A stretch of DNA of 64,000 bases. Source: Hanleya hanleyi (lineage: Eukaryota > Mollusca > Polyplacophora > Lepidopleurida > Hanleyidae). Position numbers and translations under genes: made by a program. The first letter of the stretch is position 1. The number at the start of each line of letters is the position of its first letter. The stretch lies in NCBI GenBank assembly GCA_036873755.1, contig JAVTVY010037228.1, positions 1-64,000 of the forward strand. The letters are read 5' to 3'. The notes beneath the pieces are model-generated. The model did not search any database. It was not told the origin of the DNA and worked only from the letters and a program-made list of their open reading frames with translations. Positions 23,741 through 34,944 of this stretch are shown in pieces.

Positions 23741-23859
23741 GGGTTAGTGCGATGAGATGCAGGTGGAAGCTTAGTCTCACGTGCGCACCTTATTCGACAG
23801 TATTTGCGCTTACTCTACTACTACTTTTACTAATTTCTCGGCGTCATTTCTCGTCGCAC

Positions 23860-25050
23860 TCTACAAGTGTTTCAACGTGACATCTAGCAAGACCAATTTA
23901 GAGCAAGGATGGTCTCTCAATCACCCAAACATTCCCCCTGTGCATCCCACCACTATCCTCTTTCTGGAATACTCCACGACTCCGCATGCGCACCATGACG
24001 CGATTTCTAGTAAAAACTACCGCAGTCGTAGTCTACACCGCGAAGGATTCAATACAAGAACATGCCCGGGCCATTTAGAGCAAGGATGGCCCTTAATCGC
24101 CCAAATACCCAGCTGTGCATCCCTAAACTTTCGCTACTCCACGAGTGCGCTTGAGCACCATAACTTCATTTCCAATTTCCGATCAAAATCATTTTAGTCT
24201 ACCCGAGGGATTCAATTACAACACATATAAGGGAAGTGGGAAGAGGTGCCGACATACTGACAGAGCCACATGACTTCACCGTATAGCCTTTCGGTTAACC
24301 TATTCTAAAGCACATACCAAGAATCTAATGACACCCAGCGCAGCCAAATTAGAGCCAGTATGGTCCCTATATCGCCCCCAAAACACCCCTGTGCGCCCCA
24401 AAATGCCAGCTTCCTCGACTATTCCTCGACTGCGTATGCGCATCGCTTGTGCATCATGAAGCCACCACCCCGGCCATACTACACGCCGAGAGCTTCAATA
24501 TGACACATTACACTACCCTCAATCTCACAAAAACATCCTCCCGCACCCCTAAACTCCATTCTGTCGCTACTACTCCTTGTCTGCGCTTGCGCACCATGAC
24601 GTCATTTCCAGTACAACCACATCCATCGTCGTCTATACCACGACGATTTCAAGACCAGCCCTTCCACGACCCATTTAGACCACGTACGGTCCCTCAATCG
24701 CTCAAACACCCCCTGGGCTTCACAATGCTGGCGGCTTTTGCTACAACTCCTGGTCTGCGCATGCACACTCTGACATCATTTCCTGTCCAACCATCCCATC
24801 GTCGTCTACTCCACGAGCCCTTCAAGATGAGACTCTAAATGGCCCCTTTAAAACCAGGTAAGGCCCATCCAGACCTATTTTACGAGGAGGGTCCGCATTT
24901 TTCCCGTATTTTCCCAGAAAATCATCGCTTTGCATCCATCCGCGAGTCACGTGACCCGAAATATCCTTGACGAACGTTTCAAGTCGAGACCATACACGTC
25001 CTATTTGGCCCAGGGTTAGCCCATGTAGACTCATACTACTAACGCCCTGT
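23860..25050 (+). repeat. Relic tandem array related to the zinc-finger element arrays
   Basis: Units of about 150-200 bp repeat the order 'CCATTTAGAGCAAGGATGG' or its variants, then 'CCCAAACAC', then a 'GCGCATGCGC'-like palindrome, then 'CATGACGTCATTTCC', then 'GTCTACNCCACGA'. The same order and many of the same words occur at 45840-46170 within the zinc-finger element, so I read this as an old fragment of that family. The NRF-1-type palindromes here are mostly broken by mutation. Confidence 0.6.
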
Positions 25051-25294
25051 GTTCGAATTAACACTACTCAATGTGTACACAATAGGACGCGGAACGAATA
25101 AATCCTAAACATGTGGAAAAATGTTCATCAACAGCACAGGGTATTATTGTGACTTATGTCACCGGCGTGGTTTAATTCTGTCATTGTGTAGGCTTATCCT
25201 CCATGGGGTATGACAGTTTGTAAATCTAAACCCTCGCAGCTGCACTTCCCAGAGCAATATTTTATTCATAAATCACATAGACAACTGGAACGCA

Positions 25295-25352
25295 ATGATG
25301 ACTTTGATGCAGATCTTGGCCATCTTACAGATGTTAAAAATTTGTCTTCAAG
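25295..25352 (+). CDS. Ig gene exon 1: signal peptide
   Basis: The exon encodes a hydrophobic leader starting [15 protein letters not shown], followed by donor AAG/GTAAGG. It ends in phase 1. Either of two adjacent ATG codons (25295 or 25298) could start translation. Confidence 0.75.
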
Positions 25353-28300
25353 GTAAGGCTAAGACATTTCAAAATGTTGATATTATCGAGAATTACCCCT
25401 CCTTAATTAGCTTGTCGTTTATTTTAAGTGGTAAGTAATCATATTGCCAATGCCACCATCAATTGTACTAATGAATTTAAAACAATTGTTTACAATAATA
25501 GCATACTGTACTGAAGAAACGCAACTATTACATTGTGCAATGAATGAAAAATATCCATCAAAACCCTGATTTGGAGGTATTTGTGATACAAAATATATTA
25601 TCTGATATCTCTGATCTCTAAATAATTTCCTATTGTTATTAATCACACTCATTCCTACGGATACACAATTTAGGTCTAGGCAATGAATAAAGAGCAGTAT
25701 AAATATCAATTTTCTCACGTTCACATCCCCTCCCCTATAAGACATGTCACAGGGTTATATTTCGCTGAGACATCTTCTAATTTTAGGAGGAGTGGTCTGT
25801 ATCTTAACGGAGCATAAGAAGGTTCTAGAGAGAACACCACGTGTTGACATCCACTGCGGGAAATACTGCAGCCAACATCAATGCGATTGTGCCACGTCAA
25901 ACTGGTACAAGGGGAACGAAATCTACCACAACCCACAGTCTATCGCAAGACAGATTTCTCAGAAATTGTTTAAGGAGGTTCCTCTTGTGGGACTGACGTC
26001 ATTCTGTGAGAGAAGTCATTCAAACAGAGTGTCCATCGTGAAGGATTTTGTCTTGATCATCCGCAATGTTACCTATCCGGCGGACCAAGGATATTACTGC
26101 TGTGATAGTGGGCATAATTTCATGAGCGAACCTCTAATTTTCTGCACTTTTATTGACATTCAAGGTGAGTTAAGTAGTTAAGGTGAGTTCTATATAACAT
26201 TATCACAACTTTTCATCAAATCGATACATAAAGGAATACAACCCAGATTTCATACCGTATGCATGTAAATACTAATTCCCTCCCGCCATCCAAATGTTTA
26301 TTATTTGCCGACCATACATTGCTTTTTGAATCTGTTGGATGGGAAGAAGATTGTGTTTTACTGCAGAACGATATTAATCGTGTGTGTGTGAATGGCGTTA
26401 AACATGAAAATTGACACTCAATATCGCAAAATGTTTATTTATAAACTTTCAAACAAATCGAATCGGAACGGCCTTTATGTATAGAATGTATGGTGAGTGC
26501 TTGAAATGAGTGAAGAGTGAACTATTTCTTTTAATCCCACATCGGAATGACTGTCAGTAGGTTCTAAGAAGTGTTAGGTTTCATACAAAGAACTTCTAAT
26601 CTTTCTCTGGTCAGTCTGGAATTAAATCAATTTATATCTCTCTATAGCTAGACTACGGGTGCGAGGTTTGATCTCCACATAAGTAATTTTTAAGTAATCG
26701 CATTGAAACAGTACGGAGGAAGTTATCAAATTCTTCTGTTCTAAATGTTGTATTCCATACTCCGGGGACAACACTCTGTCTGTAAACGTTTTAAAATTCC
26801 TCCACTGGAGAATCGACGGAAGTACGGAAGTAACATTATGATTTATATCGATTTGTCCACATCATCATACGAATCTAATTTCTTACGATGTACCATTACG
26901 TACTGCGTCCCCCATCATCTCATAATTTAAGTAGGAAAAATCATGTTCATTTACATTCACAATGTTCTTACAATTCCTTGCAGTCGCTTGTATTAAAGTG
27001 TATTTATCCAAATATATTCATATGATTGAATCAGTGAAAATGTCATAAAGAGCCACTCATGCATGCATGTGTCGATGGCAAGTTTGACTCAGATGATGTG
27101 CAAGCTGACCTGTGGTTGACATAACCATTTCAATACGGAAGCTGCTGGTGTGATGTTTTGTCTGTATGGTCACGAGACACTCGCTTGACATGACTATACA
27201 AATTGTGACCATAACATACATGTAGCGTAACCCTCTCCTCAATATATATAGAAGTGTATATGATTAACTTAGTATCAATGTGCACGAAATGTTTTCAGAA
27301 AGTGGCACATGTTTTTACAGAACTTGTGCCGAATCACTTTTTTTAAACAGTTTATCCTTTTGTCAGCTGTCTCATAATGTCAGCTATGTCATAATGTGTT
27401 AACTAATTCTACACATATTAAGAGAAAATGGACGAGAAATAGTTGATTCTCGAAGTAGAGAATTAGAAGAGAGTAGAGACATCTAGAATCAGAGGAAAGT
27501 AGAGACGTACAGAATCAGAGGACAGTAGCAGCATAGAGAATCGGGGGAGAGTAACGACGTCGTCGGAACCAGATAAGAGAAGCGACGTAGAAAATCCGAG
27601 AAGAGTAGCGACGTAGAGAATCGGAGGAGAGTAGCGACGTATGAGATTACAAGCGTCTGGTCCGTCATTCATAATTCAGTCGTCGTCCATTAGAGAATAT
27701 CCGCGTCCATAATCCAAAGACCTATTCCATATTCCATATAACAGTATTAGCACCAAATTCAAAAAGACAATCATAGTATACATAAACATAGGCTTGTTTC
27801 CTGCAAGAGAGAAGCGGTCAACAGTTTTCAATGATGCCGGCAAGACATCATGATGTTCCAAAAATATCAAATCCGTATCGCTGATCAGTATTCTTAATCC
27901 ATAATATTCGTTGTAACGTCGTCATCTAAAGAATGATGTATCTCAGTCACGCTTTGATTGTGTCTATTCATATGAGTACCATGAGGATCTTGAAGTACAT
28001 GAGTTCATACGGCCCCTAGCCCCGGGTTAAGCGAAATTAGACACAAGTTACGAAACGTAACGCCATAGATCTTGCACGTTACGCTCGTATTTTGCTATCA
28101 GCATGCGATATGTACCGCCAAATTTGAGAAACTTTGAGTGGAGGCGCTTGGTGGTGTAGCCCTGTTTTATAAGTTTCTGCAACAATGTTTTGTGACGTTG
28201 ATTAAAATCGTCACATTTAACACAGGATCTAGCAAATGCTACTAGGCGTGATATGTATACGCCTAATGCAGGTCCCACTGGAATATTACTGTCCAGAAAG

Positions 28301-31300
28301 GGATAGTTTACGATGTCGAAATTGTAATCATCTGTTTTGTCATACAGTCGACGGGAGAGAAGGCCCGCTTCATTTTTGTAGAGAGGAGACTATAGCGACG
28401 TAGAGAATCAGAGGTGAGTAGCGACGTAGAGAATCAGAGGAGAGTGGCGACGTAGAAAATCAGAGGAGACTATAACGACGTAGAGAATCAGCAGAGGGTA
28501 GCGATGCAGAGAATCAGAGGAGACTACAGCTATGTACAGAATCAGCAGAGGGTGGCGACGTAGAGAGCCAGAGCAGAGTAGCGACGTAGAGAATCAGAGG
28601 AGAGTAGCGACGTAGAAAATCATAGGAGACTAGCGACGTAGAGAATCAGAGGAGAGTAGCGACGTAGAGAATTAGAAAAGGGTAGCGACGTAGAGAATCA
28701 GAGGAGACTATAGCGACGTAGAGAATCAGAGGAGAGTGGCGACGTAGAGAATCAGAGGCGACTATAACGACGTCGTGAATCAGCAGAGGGTAGCGACGCA
28801 GAGAATCAGAGGAGACTACAGCAGAGTAGAGAACCAACAGAGGGAAGCGACGTAGAGAATCAGAGAAGAGTAGCGACGTAGAGAATCCGGGGAGAGTAGC
28901 TACGTAGAGAACTGACTATAATGACGTAGAGAACCAGCAGAGGGTAGAGAATTAGAGAATCAGAGGAAACTATAGCTGCGTAGTAACCTCAGTTGATGCG
29001 ATGATCTATAGAGAGACCTCAGGTGATCTGGTGATCTATATACAGACCTCGGATGATCATGTTGTCGATATAGACACCTGAGGTGATCGCATGGTCTATA
29101 GGGAGACCTCAGGTGATCGCGTGGTCTGTATAGAGATCGCATGTGATCGGGTGATCTATATAGAGACCGCAGGTGCTCGGATGACCTAGACCACAGATGA
29201 TCGCGTGGTCTATATAGAAACATCGGGTGATCGCGTAGTCTAAATACAGATGATCGAGGGAAACCGATTTTATACACTAAAGGGCATCAACCTTACATAA
29301 CCAGTCTGGGTGGTTTACTTAGACAGTTTTATCCTTATCCTAAAATTAATGGGATATTACTGCTAATTTGCTTTCCAAATGCAATCTATATAATTACAAT
29401 TGTAGGTAATGCAGATATCACATGGACGATTTTGCATTTTACAGTTCCAGTTAGTGAATCGATGTTTCTGGTCAAGGAAAATAACATTTTGGAGGGGGGT
29501 GTGACCGCGAAAGAAGGAGAAACACATCCCGTGGAATGCCTGTCCCGAACGCTTTCGGAACTATCTTTTCTATGTTAACCCTACCAGAGCTGGGATATAG
29601 AAGGTGCGGGGAGTGCCTACCAAACTTTCTACCCGACTCCGACAAAAAAAATGGAGAGCTGATACTCCGTGGCATTGTAGTCTACCATATTGGGGTCATT
29701 TTGAGCTGTTTTCCGTATCCCTCCTCCTTTCCGAGCAGATCATGAATAAATTCAAATTACCGCCCATATGGGTTAACAGAAAAGCGATGTTTCTGACATT
29801 TTTCTTCAAAATTTCGGATTTTCTGCGAGGAAAAGGGGCAAAATATATTTATTTCACATCAGAATATTATTTACTAATTTGTCATGCAGTTTTTGCGAAT
29901 AAAAAAACTGGAAAATCTGACCGAAAAATGCCTTTTTTTAAAATGACGCCATTGTGATGTCATCAAAGTGCCCTTTTTGGATTTTTAAATATATTTTTTG
30001 GTAGAGTTTCACCCAAGGGTATAGTGTAGTTTCAACCCTTAGCTTTAAAGATAAGAAGAATATTTGGTGGGGGGGTCGTAATTCCCCCACCCATGCCTGG
30101 ATAGGTTCCACCAAAACAGGACTAGTGGGTATAAGGTGTTATTGAACCAAGTTTTGTTGTTGTTGTCGTTGTTACAGAGTATTCTGGAAATTGCTGAAAA
30201 GCGTATGCCTGAACAAAATGACATTGCATCTGCAGTTCATTTAGTTCCTGGACTTGCTCAAATGTTAAATATTGAGCATGCAAGCATGTAACCCAACATC
30301 TTTACAATTAGGCTGTGTCACTTTCGGTTAATCCAAATCATACGCAGTATTCAATAAGCTCCTGTAATATGCAGAAGGAGCATTATGATATAAATATTGA
30401 TAAGGGCGATTCATTTTTAGTTGAATAGTTGACATTTGAATATAAAAAAAAATTACCAAGCTTAAATTTGTTCACTGGTACATGAAAATATTTTTTGAGA
30501 AACTGTTTAAAATTTAATTTGAACTATTCGGCTAATAATGAATCGTCCTTGTCAATATTTGTATGGTGACGTTTTTCTGTATTTTCTGCGATCGGGGGAC
30601 TGGTTCGATTCACACAAGGGCATCACCCTTACAGCACCAGTCTCCATGTTTTAGTTAGACAGTTCGCTTTTTAAATGGGATCAATATAATTATAATTGAA
30701 GGTAATACAGATATTACATAAACGATTTTACGTATTACAGTTCCAGTGAGTGATCCGATGTTTCTAGATGAACAGAATAACATCTTGAAGGGGGCCGTTA
30801 CCGTGAAAGAAGGAGAAACACATAAACTATTTTGTTTCGTATCCCGCGGAATGCCCACCCCAAACATCAGCTGGACTATCGGAATTGAAGATATGAACGC
30901 CACATATACCGCCAATGAACGATTGAGTACCATTTCCTATCACGTGACAAGACGCCTAGACCGAAATCACGTCACGTGTACGGCAGAAAATGGCATCGGA
31001 CTTGCGAAAGAGGTGTCATTCATGTTAAACGTCTTATGTAAGTATATTTCTTATACAGAGACCAGTCGTTCTAATTCAAAAGAACGTATATTTTGACTGG
31101 TTTTATAGGTAAAATACTTCACCGACAACAAGTGTTGACTCCGACATGTAGTGGGCATATGCAATTTACATATTTTATCAGGCCAATCATTGGACCCAGT
31201 CCACACGGTTTACCTGTGGTTCATTCAACGGTTATGTCGAGACAGCATCTCAAGTGGTTGGTTTTGAAAGAAGGCAAATAGAAGCAAGGGATATAACCGA

Positions 31301-33973
31301 GTAAAGGTTCCCTGAAATACATAAATTTATGTATACTTACTATCTTGGTATACTTATTTGGTATACACGGTTCATTAGCAGATGCTCTCTCACGCCTTGC
31401 TCTCCGTTTCTTGAAGCATAGCACTGATGGTGCAGAAACAGTTCGTGGAGAACTGCTTCTTCAAGAGCGTAGGCCTACTCTGGTCTTGCAATTGACATAA
31501 GTAGTTTTCACATTTTCGGTAGTTAGTCCAGAAAATAACCTGATGACCATATCGACTTTCTGGTTGGCTTGGTATTAGTAAATAGCAAAACATCTATTCT
31601 ATATCAGCTCTATCGGCATTAATAGTATCCTGCAGAATGAAGGCCACCAACACACATACACACACACCAACACACACACACGCACACACACCCCCATACA
31701 CACGCACACACACCAACACCCTTACACACACACCAACACACGCACACACACACACACACACACGCCAAAGCTGAATTATAACGTGCAAAGCACCTTATAA
31801 GGTGTTAAAATTTTAAGTGCTAATACCATCATCAGAGTGTTTTGAGTAGTTTTCTCTATGCCTTGATACGATATATTTTGAACCACCTTAAGGTGTATCA
31901 CGTAAGCTATAGGATTAGAGGAAATATTTGACAGTTCATTAACAAAGCGTTTGGTTGGTACAGACGAGACGGACGTGAAGATTTTGGGCCAAATTCCCAA
32001 ACTTTTCGGATAATTTTGAACAAAATACGTTGTGTATGACAGTTTCGTACCCAATCCTTCCAAACTACCTTGGAATCTGCTAAAAAACTGTCGATAATTT
32101 CGACAAATTTACCAAGTTTCAAATACAAAATTGTCCAGAAGTGTTTTTCTCTTCTCAGACAGACCAAGATTTCACAGAGCTGATTGTGGTGGGGTGGTAA
32201 GAGTTGAAGTTAATACCAATTATTCGATGACGATGCTATTTTATTCACAATCGTCGTATCACAATGTCTCCTGGGCACGAGCTATTGAAAAACAAGGCGC
32301 AGTGCAGGAACCTGTCTCTGGGCACCTCTATCAACTGGACGAAATCTTACTCAATTTGACCGTCAATGGAATACAATCAACAGTGTCTGGGTATAGAACT
32401 ACGCTGGCATTACCTCGAGTACAAGTATCGGACAGCGGTCTCTATTTGGTCAATGTTTCCAACGAGCTGGGTTCTTCTGAGTGCACACAGATACTTACTG
32501 TTACAGCAAAGAACTTAAGTCTGGGTATGTTGTTGCTGTTGTTTCATTAGAACCGGGTAGCGTCGTCCATTAAAATTAATTTCCGCGTAGTATACAGAAA
32601 AATAGGCTAGTTTCCTGCAAGATAGAAACAGTCAATAGTTTTCAATGATGCCAGCAAGGCATCATGATGTTCCAAAAATTTCAAATCAGTATCGCTTTTA
32701 TATATCTACTTCGGTATATCATATTCATTGCTTCTTTTTTTGTTACACTGAACACGAGGAATGTAATAGGAATAAATCCGAGGAGTAATCCGCTTTAGGT
32801 GGCGTGCACAATAAATGAATAATTCAAATGCTAATTTGCCATACCAGTAAGATCTTTGATGGATGAACATGATTGTTCGTGCATACAAGGTCCACTGTAT
32901 AGCATGATTTCGAATCAGTGTATTTCTTTTATATTGTTGACCGGAATAATACATCACTAGTATATGGTTTTTGTCACTGTCACTTGAGGAGTGAGAGTAT
33001 GAACCCTTGTTTCAGAAAATGACCAAGAACACGATGAGGAGGAGGAGGAGTCCGTCATGGAGAATATGGCTCTTGTGATGTCCTCGGCTATCATTTCCAT
33101 ACTCATACTCTTGGGAGTCATGCTCGGCCTGTGTGGAAGAGCTTTACTGAAAAGGCGTAAGTTACCGAAAACCTAGAATGCAATATCTCATAATAATAAT
33201 GACCAGGGGAAACTAATAAGCACAACCAGAAGTTGTCATAATGATATGTATTTTAGCCTGTACGAACGGGGGAGGAGGGGGGTCAGTCGGTAGGCAAAAG
33301 TGATTAACAGTAAATAATGATTTGGAAAGACATAATATGTTCCCACTGGACTCATTGTTTGATCGAATAGCTGCTGAAGAGAATAATTAAACTTGATCTA
33401 ACCGATTCTGTCCAGCACAATATATGTCATGCATGCGCGTCACCTCATTCTAGAGTCGACTTGGCTTGGAAGATAGCTGCAAAAGCCGGTCTATTGTTTA
33501 ATTTTCGTTCGTGTAATGGAAATGAAAAAATGCCAGAATGGAGCAGCTAGCCCAAAATCTCAAAACATTGTTCGCATAGACATAGTCCATATAGACATAG
33601 GTTTAACTAGTAAATATTACATTTCTCTCTCTCGTAGTCTGTGTACACAGGAGGAACATTCTTTCTCTTTGACAATGATGCCAACTCTACTGATTGAGAA
33701 GGAATGGTGGTCATTCAATATTTTCTTCACAAGAAATACATTATAGTGAAGGAAAATGCTGAGCTAAGCCTGATCTGCCCTTGCTCTGTATGTTTTCATG
33801 GCTGATATACATGCACATGTACAAGAATACAAAAGTAGTTCTTCCGGTTTCAGTAAGCTATTGTCAATGCTAAAATAGGACCATCTATTTATTTTCCGAA
33901 ATATGTACATCGCCAAAGTGACTTCCATATTATCAATGAATAATTTTCTTACAGGAACCAAGTCTACTAACAG
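25295..33973 (+). CDS. Immunoglobulin-superfamily type I membrane protein (spliced gene)
   Basis: Six exons can be joined: 25295-25352, 25787-26164, 30741-31037, 32159-32524, 33016-33156 and 33955-33973. All internal junctions before the last are phase 1, as in most animal Ig genes, and every border has GT/AG. The product has a signal peptide (residues 1-19), an N-terminal Ig-like domain with extra cysteines, two further Ig-like domains with several N-x-S/T sites, an acidic juxtamembrane stretch, one transmembrane helix and the start of a basic cytoplasmic tail. It should act at the cell surface in adhesion or recognition. The ligand and orthologue are unknown. The tail is incomplete: exons after 33973 were not found. 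Other exons could hide in the 4.6 kb intron between 26164 and 30741. Confidence 0.8.
25787..26164 (+). CDS. Ig gene exon 2: N-terminal Ig-like domain
   Basis: The acceptor is CTAATTTTAG and the donor CAAG/GTGAGT; the exon is 378 bp, phase 1 to 1. It encodes an Ig-like fold with IHC near the start, a central NWYKG tryptophan and the ending DQGYYCC, the D-x-G-x-Y-x-C signature of V/I-set domains. Four additional cysteines suggest extra disulphides. Confidence 0.8.
26165..27462. other. Intron sequence, no further exon seen
   Basis: This is part of the large intron of the Ig gene. It is AT-rich, with no splice-bounded Ig-like exon that I can support. Confidence 0.4.
27463..27642 (+). repeat. Minisatellite, left part
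   Basis: A unit of about 26-27 bp, 'GTAGCGACGTAGAGAATC' plus 'AGAGGAGA', is repeated with variation. The array is interrupted at 27643 by retroelement RTX copy 3 and resumes at 28385. Confidence 0.8.
27643..28384 (-). mobile_element. Retroelement RTX, copy 3, inserted in a minisatellite
   Basis: This is a minus-strand copy, 5'-truncated at 28384, with 3' terminus CGCTTGTAAT at 27643. It is the best-preserved copy: the RT C-terminal frame is open from the 5' break to its stop, and the 3' hydrophobic ORF (27676-27870) is intact. Both flanks are the same 'GTAGCGACGTAGAGAATC' minisatellite, so the insertion split an existing array. Confidence 0.85.
28048..28384 (-). CDS. RTX reverse transcriptase, C-terminal fragment
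   Basis: An open frame of about 111 codons runs from the truncation point. It contains [19 protein letters not shown], then [17 protein letters not shown], then the [12 protein letters not shown] block and the final [14 protein letters not shown]. These are the conserved segments after the RT palm in a retroelement group common in marine invertebrates. The catalytic YIDD box lies upstream and is missing here (it is seen in copy 1). No endonuclease domain is visible. Confidence 0.75.
28385..28975 (+). repeat. Minisatellite, right part
   Basis: More than 20 variant units of 'GTAGCGACGTAGAGAATC' plus 'AGAGGAGA', with higher-order variation such as 'ACTATAGC' and 'GCAGAGG' inserts. It is continuous with the array at 27463-27642 before the retroelement insertion. 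Confidence 0.85.
28980..29250 (+). repeat. Tandem repeat, about 30 bp unit
   Basis: Units carry 'AGACCTCAGGTGATC' followed by 'GGTGATCTATATAG' or 'GTGGTCTATAG'. About eight variant copies follow directly after the minisatellite. The spacing is not perfectly regular. Confidence 0.7.
29445..29575 (+). pseudogene. Broken duplicate of Ig gene exon 3
   Basis: This copy starts after a conserved TTTTACAG acceptor and matches the first third of the exon at 30741: [18 protein letters not shown] here against the equivalent intact sequence. The flanking intron is duplicated too (29265-29444 matches about 30605-30740). A deletion of about 19 bp after the ETH codons shifts the frame, and a stop follows at about 29575. 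The second cysteine and the C-terminal half are gone, so it cannot encode an Ig domain. Confidence 0.75.
29640..30120 (-). repeat. Dispersed repeat family R1, copy 3
   Basis: This is the reverse orientation of the copy at 17990-18530. It shares the 'GCAGTTTTTGCGAATAAAAAA', 'GACGCCATTGTGATGTCAT' and 'GGGTATAGTGTAGTTTC' landmarks (read on plus). It lies in the Ig gene intron, immediately after the broken Ig exon. Confidence 0.6.
30741..31037 (+). CDS. Ig gene exon 3: Ig-like domain 2
   Basis: The acceptor is ATTACAG and the donor TTAT/GTAAGT; the exon is 297 bp, phase 1 to 1. The domain has [16 protein letters not shown] (first cysteine and core tryptophan) and [11 protein letters not shown] (second cysteine), a typical I-set or C2-like layout with N-glycosylation sites (NIS, NAT). 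Confidence 0.85.
31647..31767 (+). repeat. Compound CA microsatellite
   Basis: About 120 bp of CACA runs are mixed with CACGCA and CCAACA variants. It lies in an intron of the Ig gene. Open frames crossing it are artefacts. Confidence 0.9.
32159..32524 (+). CDS. Ig gene exon 4: Ig-like domain 3
   Basis: The acceptor has a good pyrimidine tract (TTTTTCTCTTCTCAG) and the donor is CTGG/GTATGT; the exon is 366 bp, phase 1 to 1. The domain has [18 protein letters not shown], and an ending of [15 protein letters not shown], in which the usual Y-x-C cysteine is replaced by Y-x-V. A later cysteine (SSEC) follows. So the second canonical cysteine is missing or displaced. Confidence 0.8.
32566..32698 (-). 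mobile_element. Retroelement RTX, internal fragment
   Basis: About 130 bp match the hydrophobic-ORF region of the other copies: 'GTCGTCCATTA', 'GGCTAGTTTCCTGCAAGA', 'TCAATAGTTTTCAATGATGC' and 'CATCATGATGTTCCAAAAAT'. It is diverged, with a deletion of the membrane-helix part, and lies in an Ig gene intron. Confidence 0.75.
33016..33156 (+). CDS. Ig gene exon 5: transmembrane segment
   Basis: The acceptor is TTGTTTCAG and the donor AGGC/GTAAGT; the exon is 141 bp, phase 1 to 1. It encodes an acidic stretch (HDEEEEESV), then a hydrophobic helix from [17 protein letters not shown] onward, then a basic stop-transfer GRALLKR. This defines a single-pass type I topology. Confidence 0.85.
33955..33973 (+). 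CDS. Ig gene micro-exon 6 (tentative)
   Basis: A 19 bp segment between TTTTCTTACAG and GTAAGAAC keeps the frame after exon 5 and encodes RTKSTN plus a split codon, a plausible juxtamembrane cytoplasmic piece. It exits in phase 2, so a further exon is required. I could not find it. Confidence 0.5.
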
Positions 33974-34167
33974 GTAAGAACAACTCCGTCATTGCTTCAG
34001 GTTGGTACAACACAATAGCAATATTGGTATATGATTTGTACATCAGGTCAAAGACACGTGGTTGTCGACCTTGACTTGTAGTTGCCGATAAGCTCTTCAA
34101 AACATAGCTCAGTGAGGTTGATGGGTTAATTTGGCAGACTGAACCAGATGTAAACTATTGTAGTGTA

Positions 34168-34278
34168 TAAGTTGTCTGAATAAGAACTTGCATTCTACTA
34201 ATATTTTCCTCGTTTGGACCGTTCTTTTTCTGTCTAACGGTCACATAGTTCGTCACTTTCCATCAGATGAATTGAACA
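34168..34278 (+). repeat. Direct repeat, left copy
   Basis: About 100 bp ('GAATAAGAACTTGCATTCTA' ... 'TCACTTTCCATCAGATGA') are repeated in the same orientation at 34705-34806. The pair flanks about 430 bp that includes an RTX fragment. It might be a segmental duplication or a small repeat inserted twice. Confidence 0.7.
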
Positions 34279-34296
34279 TTTTTTTCTAATACCACT

Positions 34297-34440
34297 CAAG
34301 CCGGTGTTAGGGGCCGTGTGCAAGCCGGTGTTAGGGGCCGTGTGCAAGCCGGTGTTAGGGGCCGTGTGGGCATGCCATTCAAGACGTTCACATGAACAGT
34401 CACAATAAAAGCGTGACTGAGATACAAATCATCACATGGA
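34297..34440 (+). mobile_element. RTX remnant with a 24 bp triplication
   Basis: The segment matches the RTX 3' region around GGGGCCGT and 'AGCGTGACTGAGATACA'. Uniquely here, a 24 bp unit starting CAAGCCGGTGTTAGG occurs three times without mismatch (34297-34368). Confidence 0.7.
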
Positions 34441-34704
34441 TATTTTTTGTTCTTGTGATGTTTACAGATATGCAGTCAGAAATTGGTCTGTCGGATCATG
34501 TGACTTCTTGTCAGTGCGCTGGCATCTTTTGTCATATCACGTTTATATGTTCGTGGTATTGTTATCTGTATATGGTGAGATTTTGCTGGTGGACGTTTCG
34601 TCCCCGATGCTTGCTCTCTGTACAAATCATTTGTGATTGTAGTTTGTGAATGTGGTTAACCTGGTGGAGAATGAAGCAATTGGTCGGCGTTGGGCCTCAC
34701 AGAC

Positions 34705-34806
34705 TTGTGTTCTGAATAAGAACTTGCATTCTATTAATATTTTCCTCGTTTGGGCCCTATTTAACGGTCACATAGTTTATCACTTTCCATCAGATGACTT
34801 GACAGG
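34705..34806 (+). repeat. Direct repeat, right copy
   Basis: This is the partner of 34168-34278, with a few substitutions and a short deletion after 'CTCGTTTGG'. Confidence 0.7.
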
Positions 34807-34839
34807 GCTATTACATCATTGCTCTTTGATATTTTATCC

Positions 34840-34942
34840 TTTTTATCGAGCCCGTAGCTTTAGCTGCGGAAAGCTCGATATAGGTGCCACAATGATGTCC
34901 GTCTGTCTGTCTGTCTATCTGTCTATCTATCTGTCTATCTGC
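34840..34942 (+). repeat. Stem-like repeat with CTGT/CTAT microsatellite
   Basis: 'GAGCCCGTAGCTTTAGCTGC' is followed by a partial complement 'AGCTCGATATAGG', 'ATGATGTCCGTC', then (CTGT)n and (CTAT)n. This arrangement, a short head plus a TCTG-type microsatellite, is typical of small dispersed elements in marine invertebrates. Confidence 0.55.
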
Positions 34943-34944
34943 AG

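Noticed and set aside
31594..31788. Cysteine/valine-rich frame
   Set aside because: It is a translation of the CA microsatellite.
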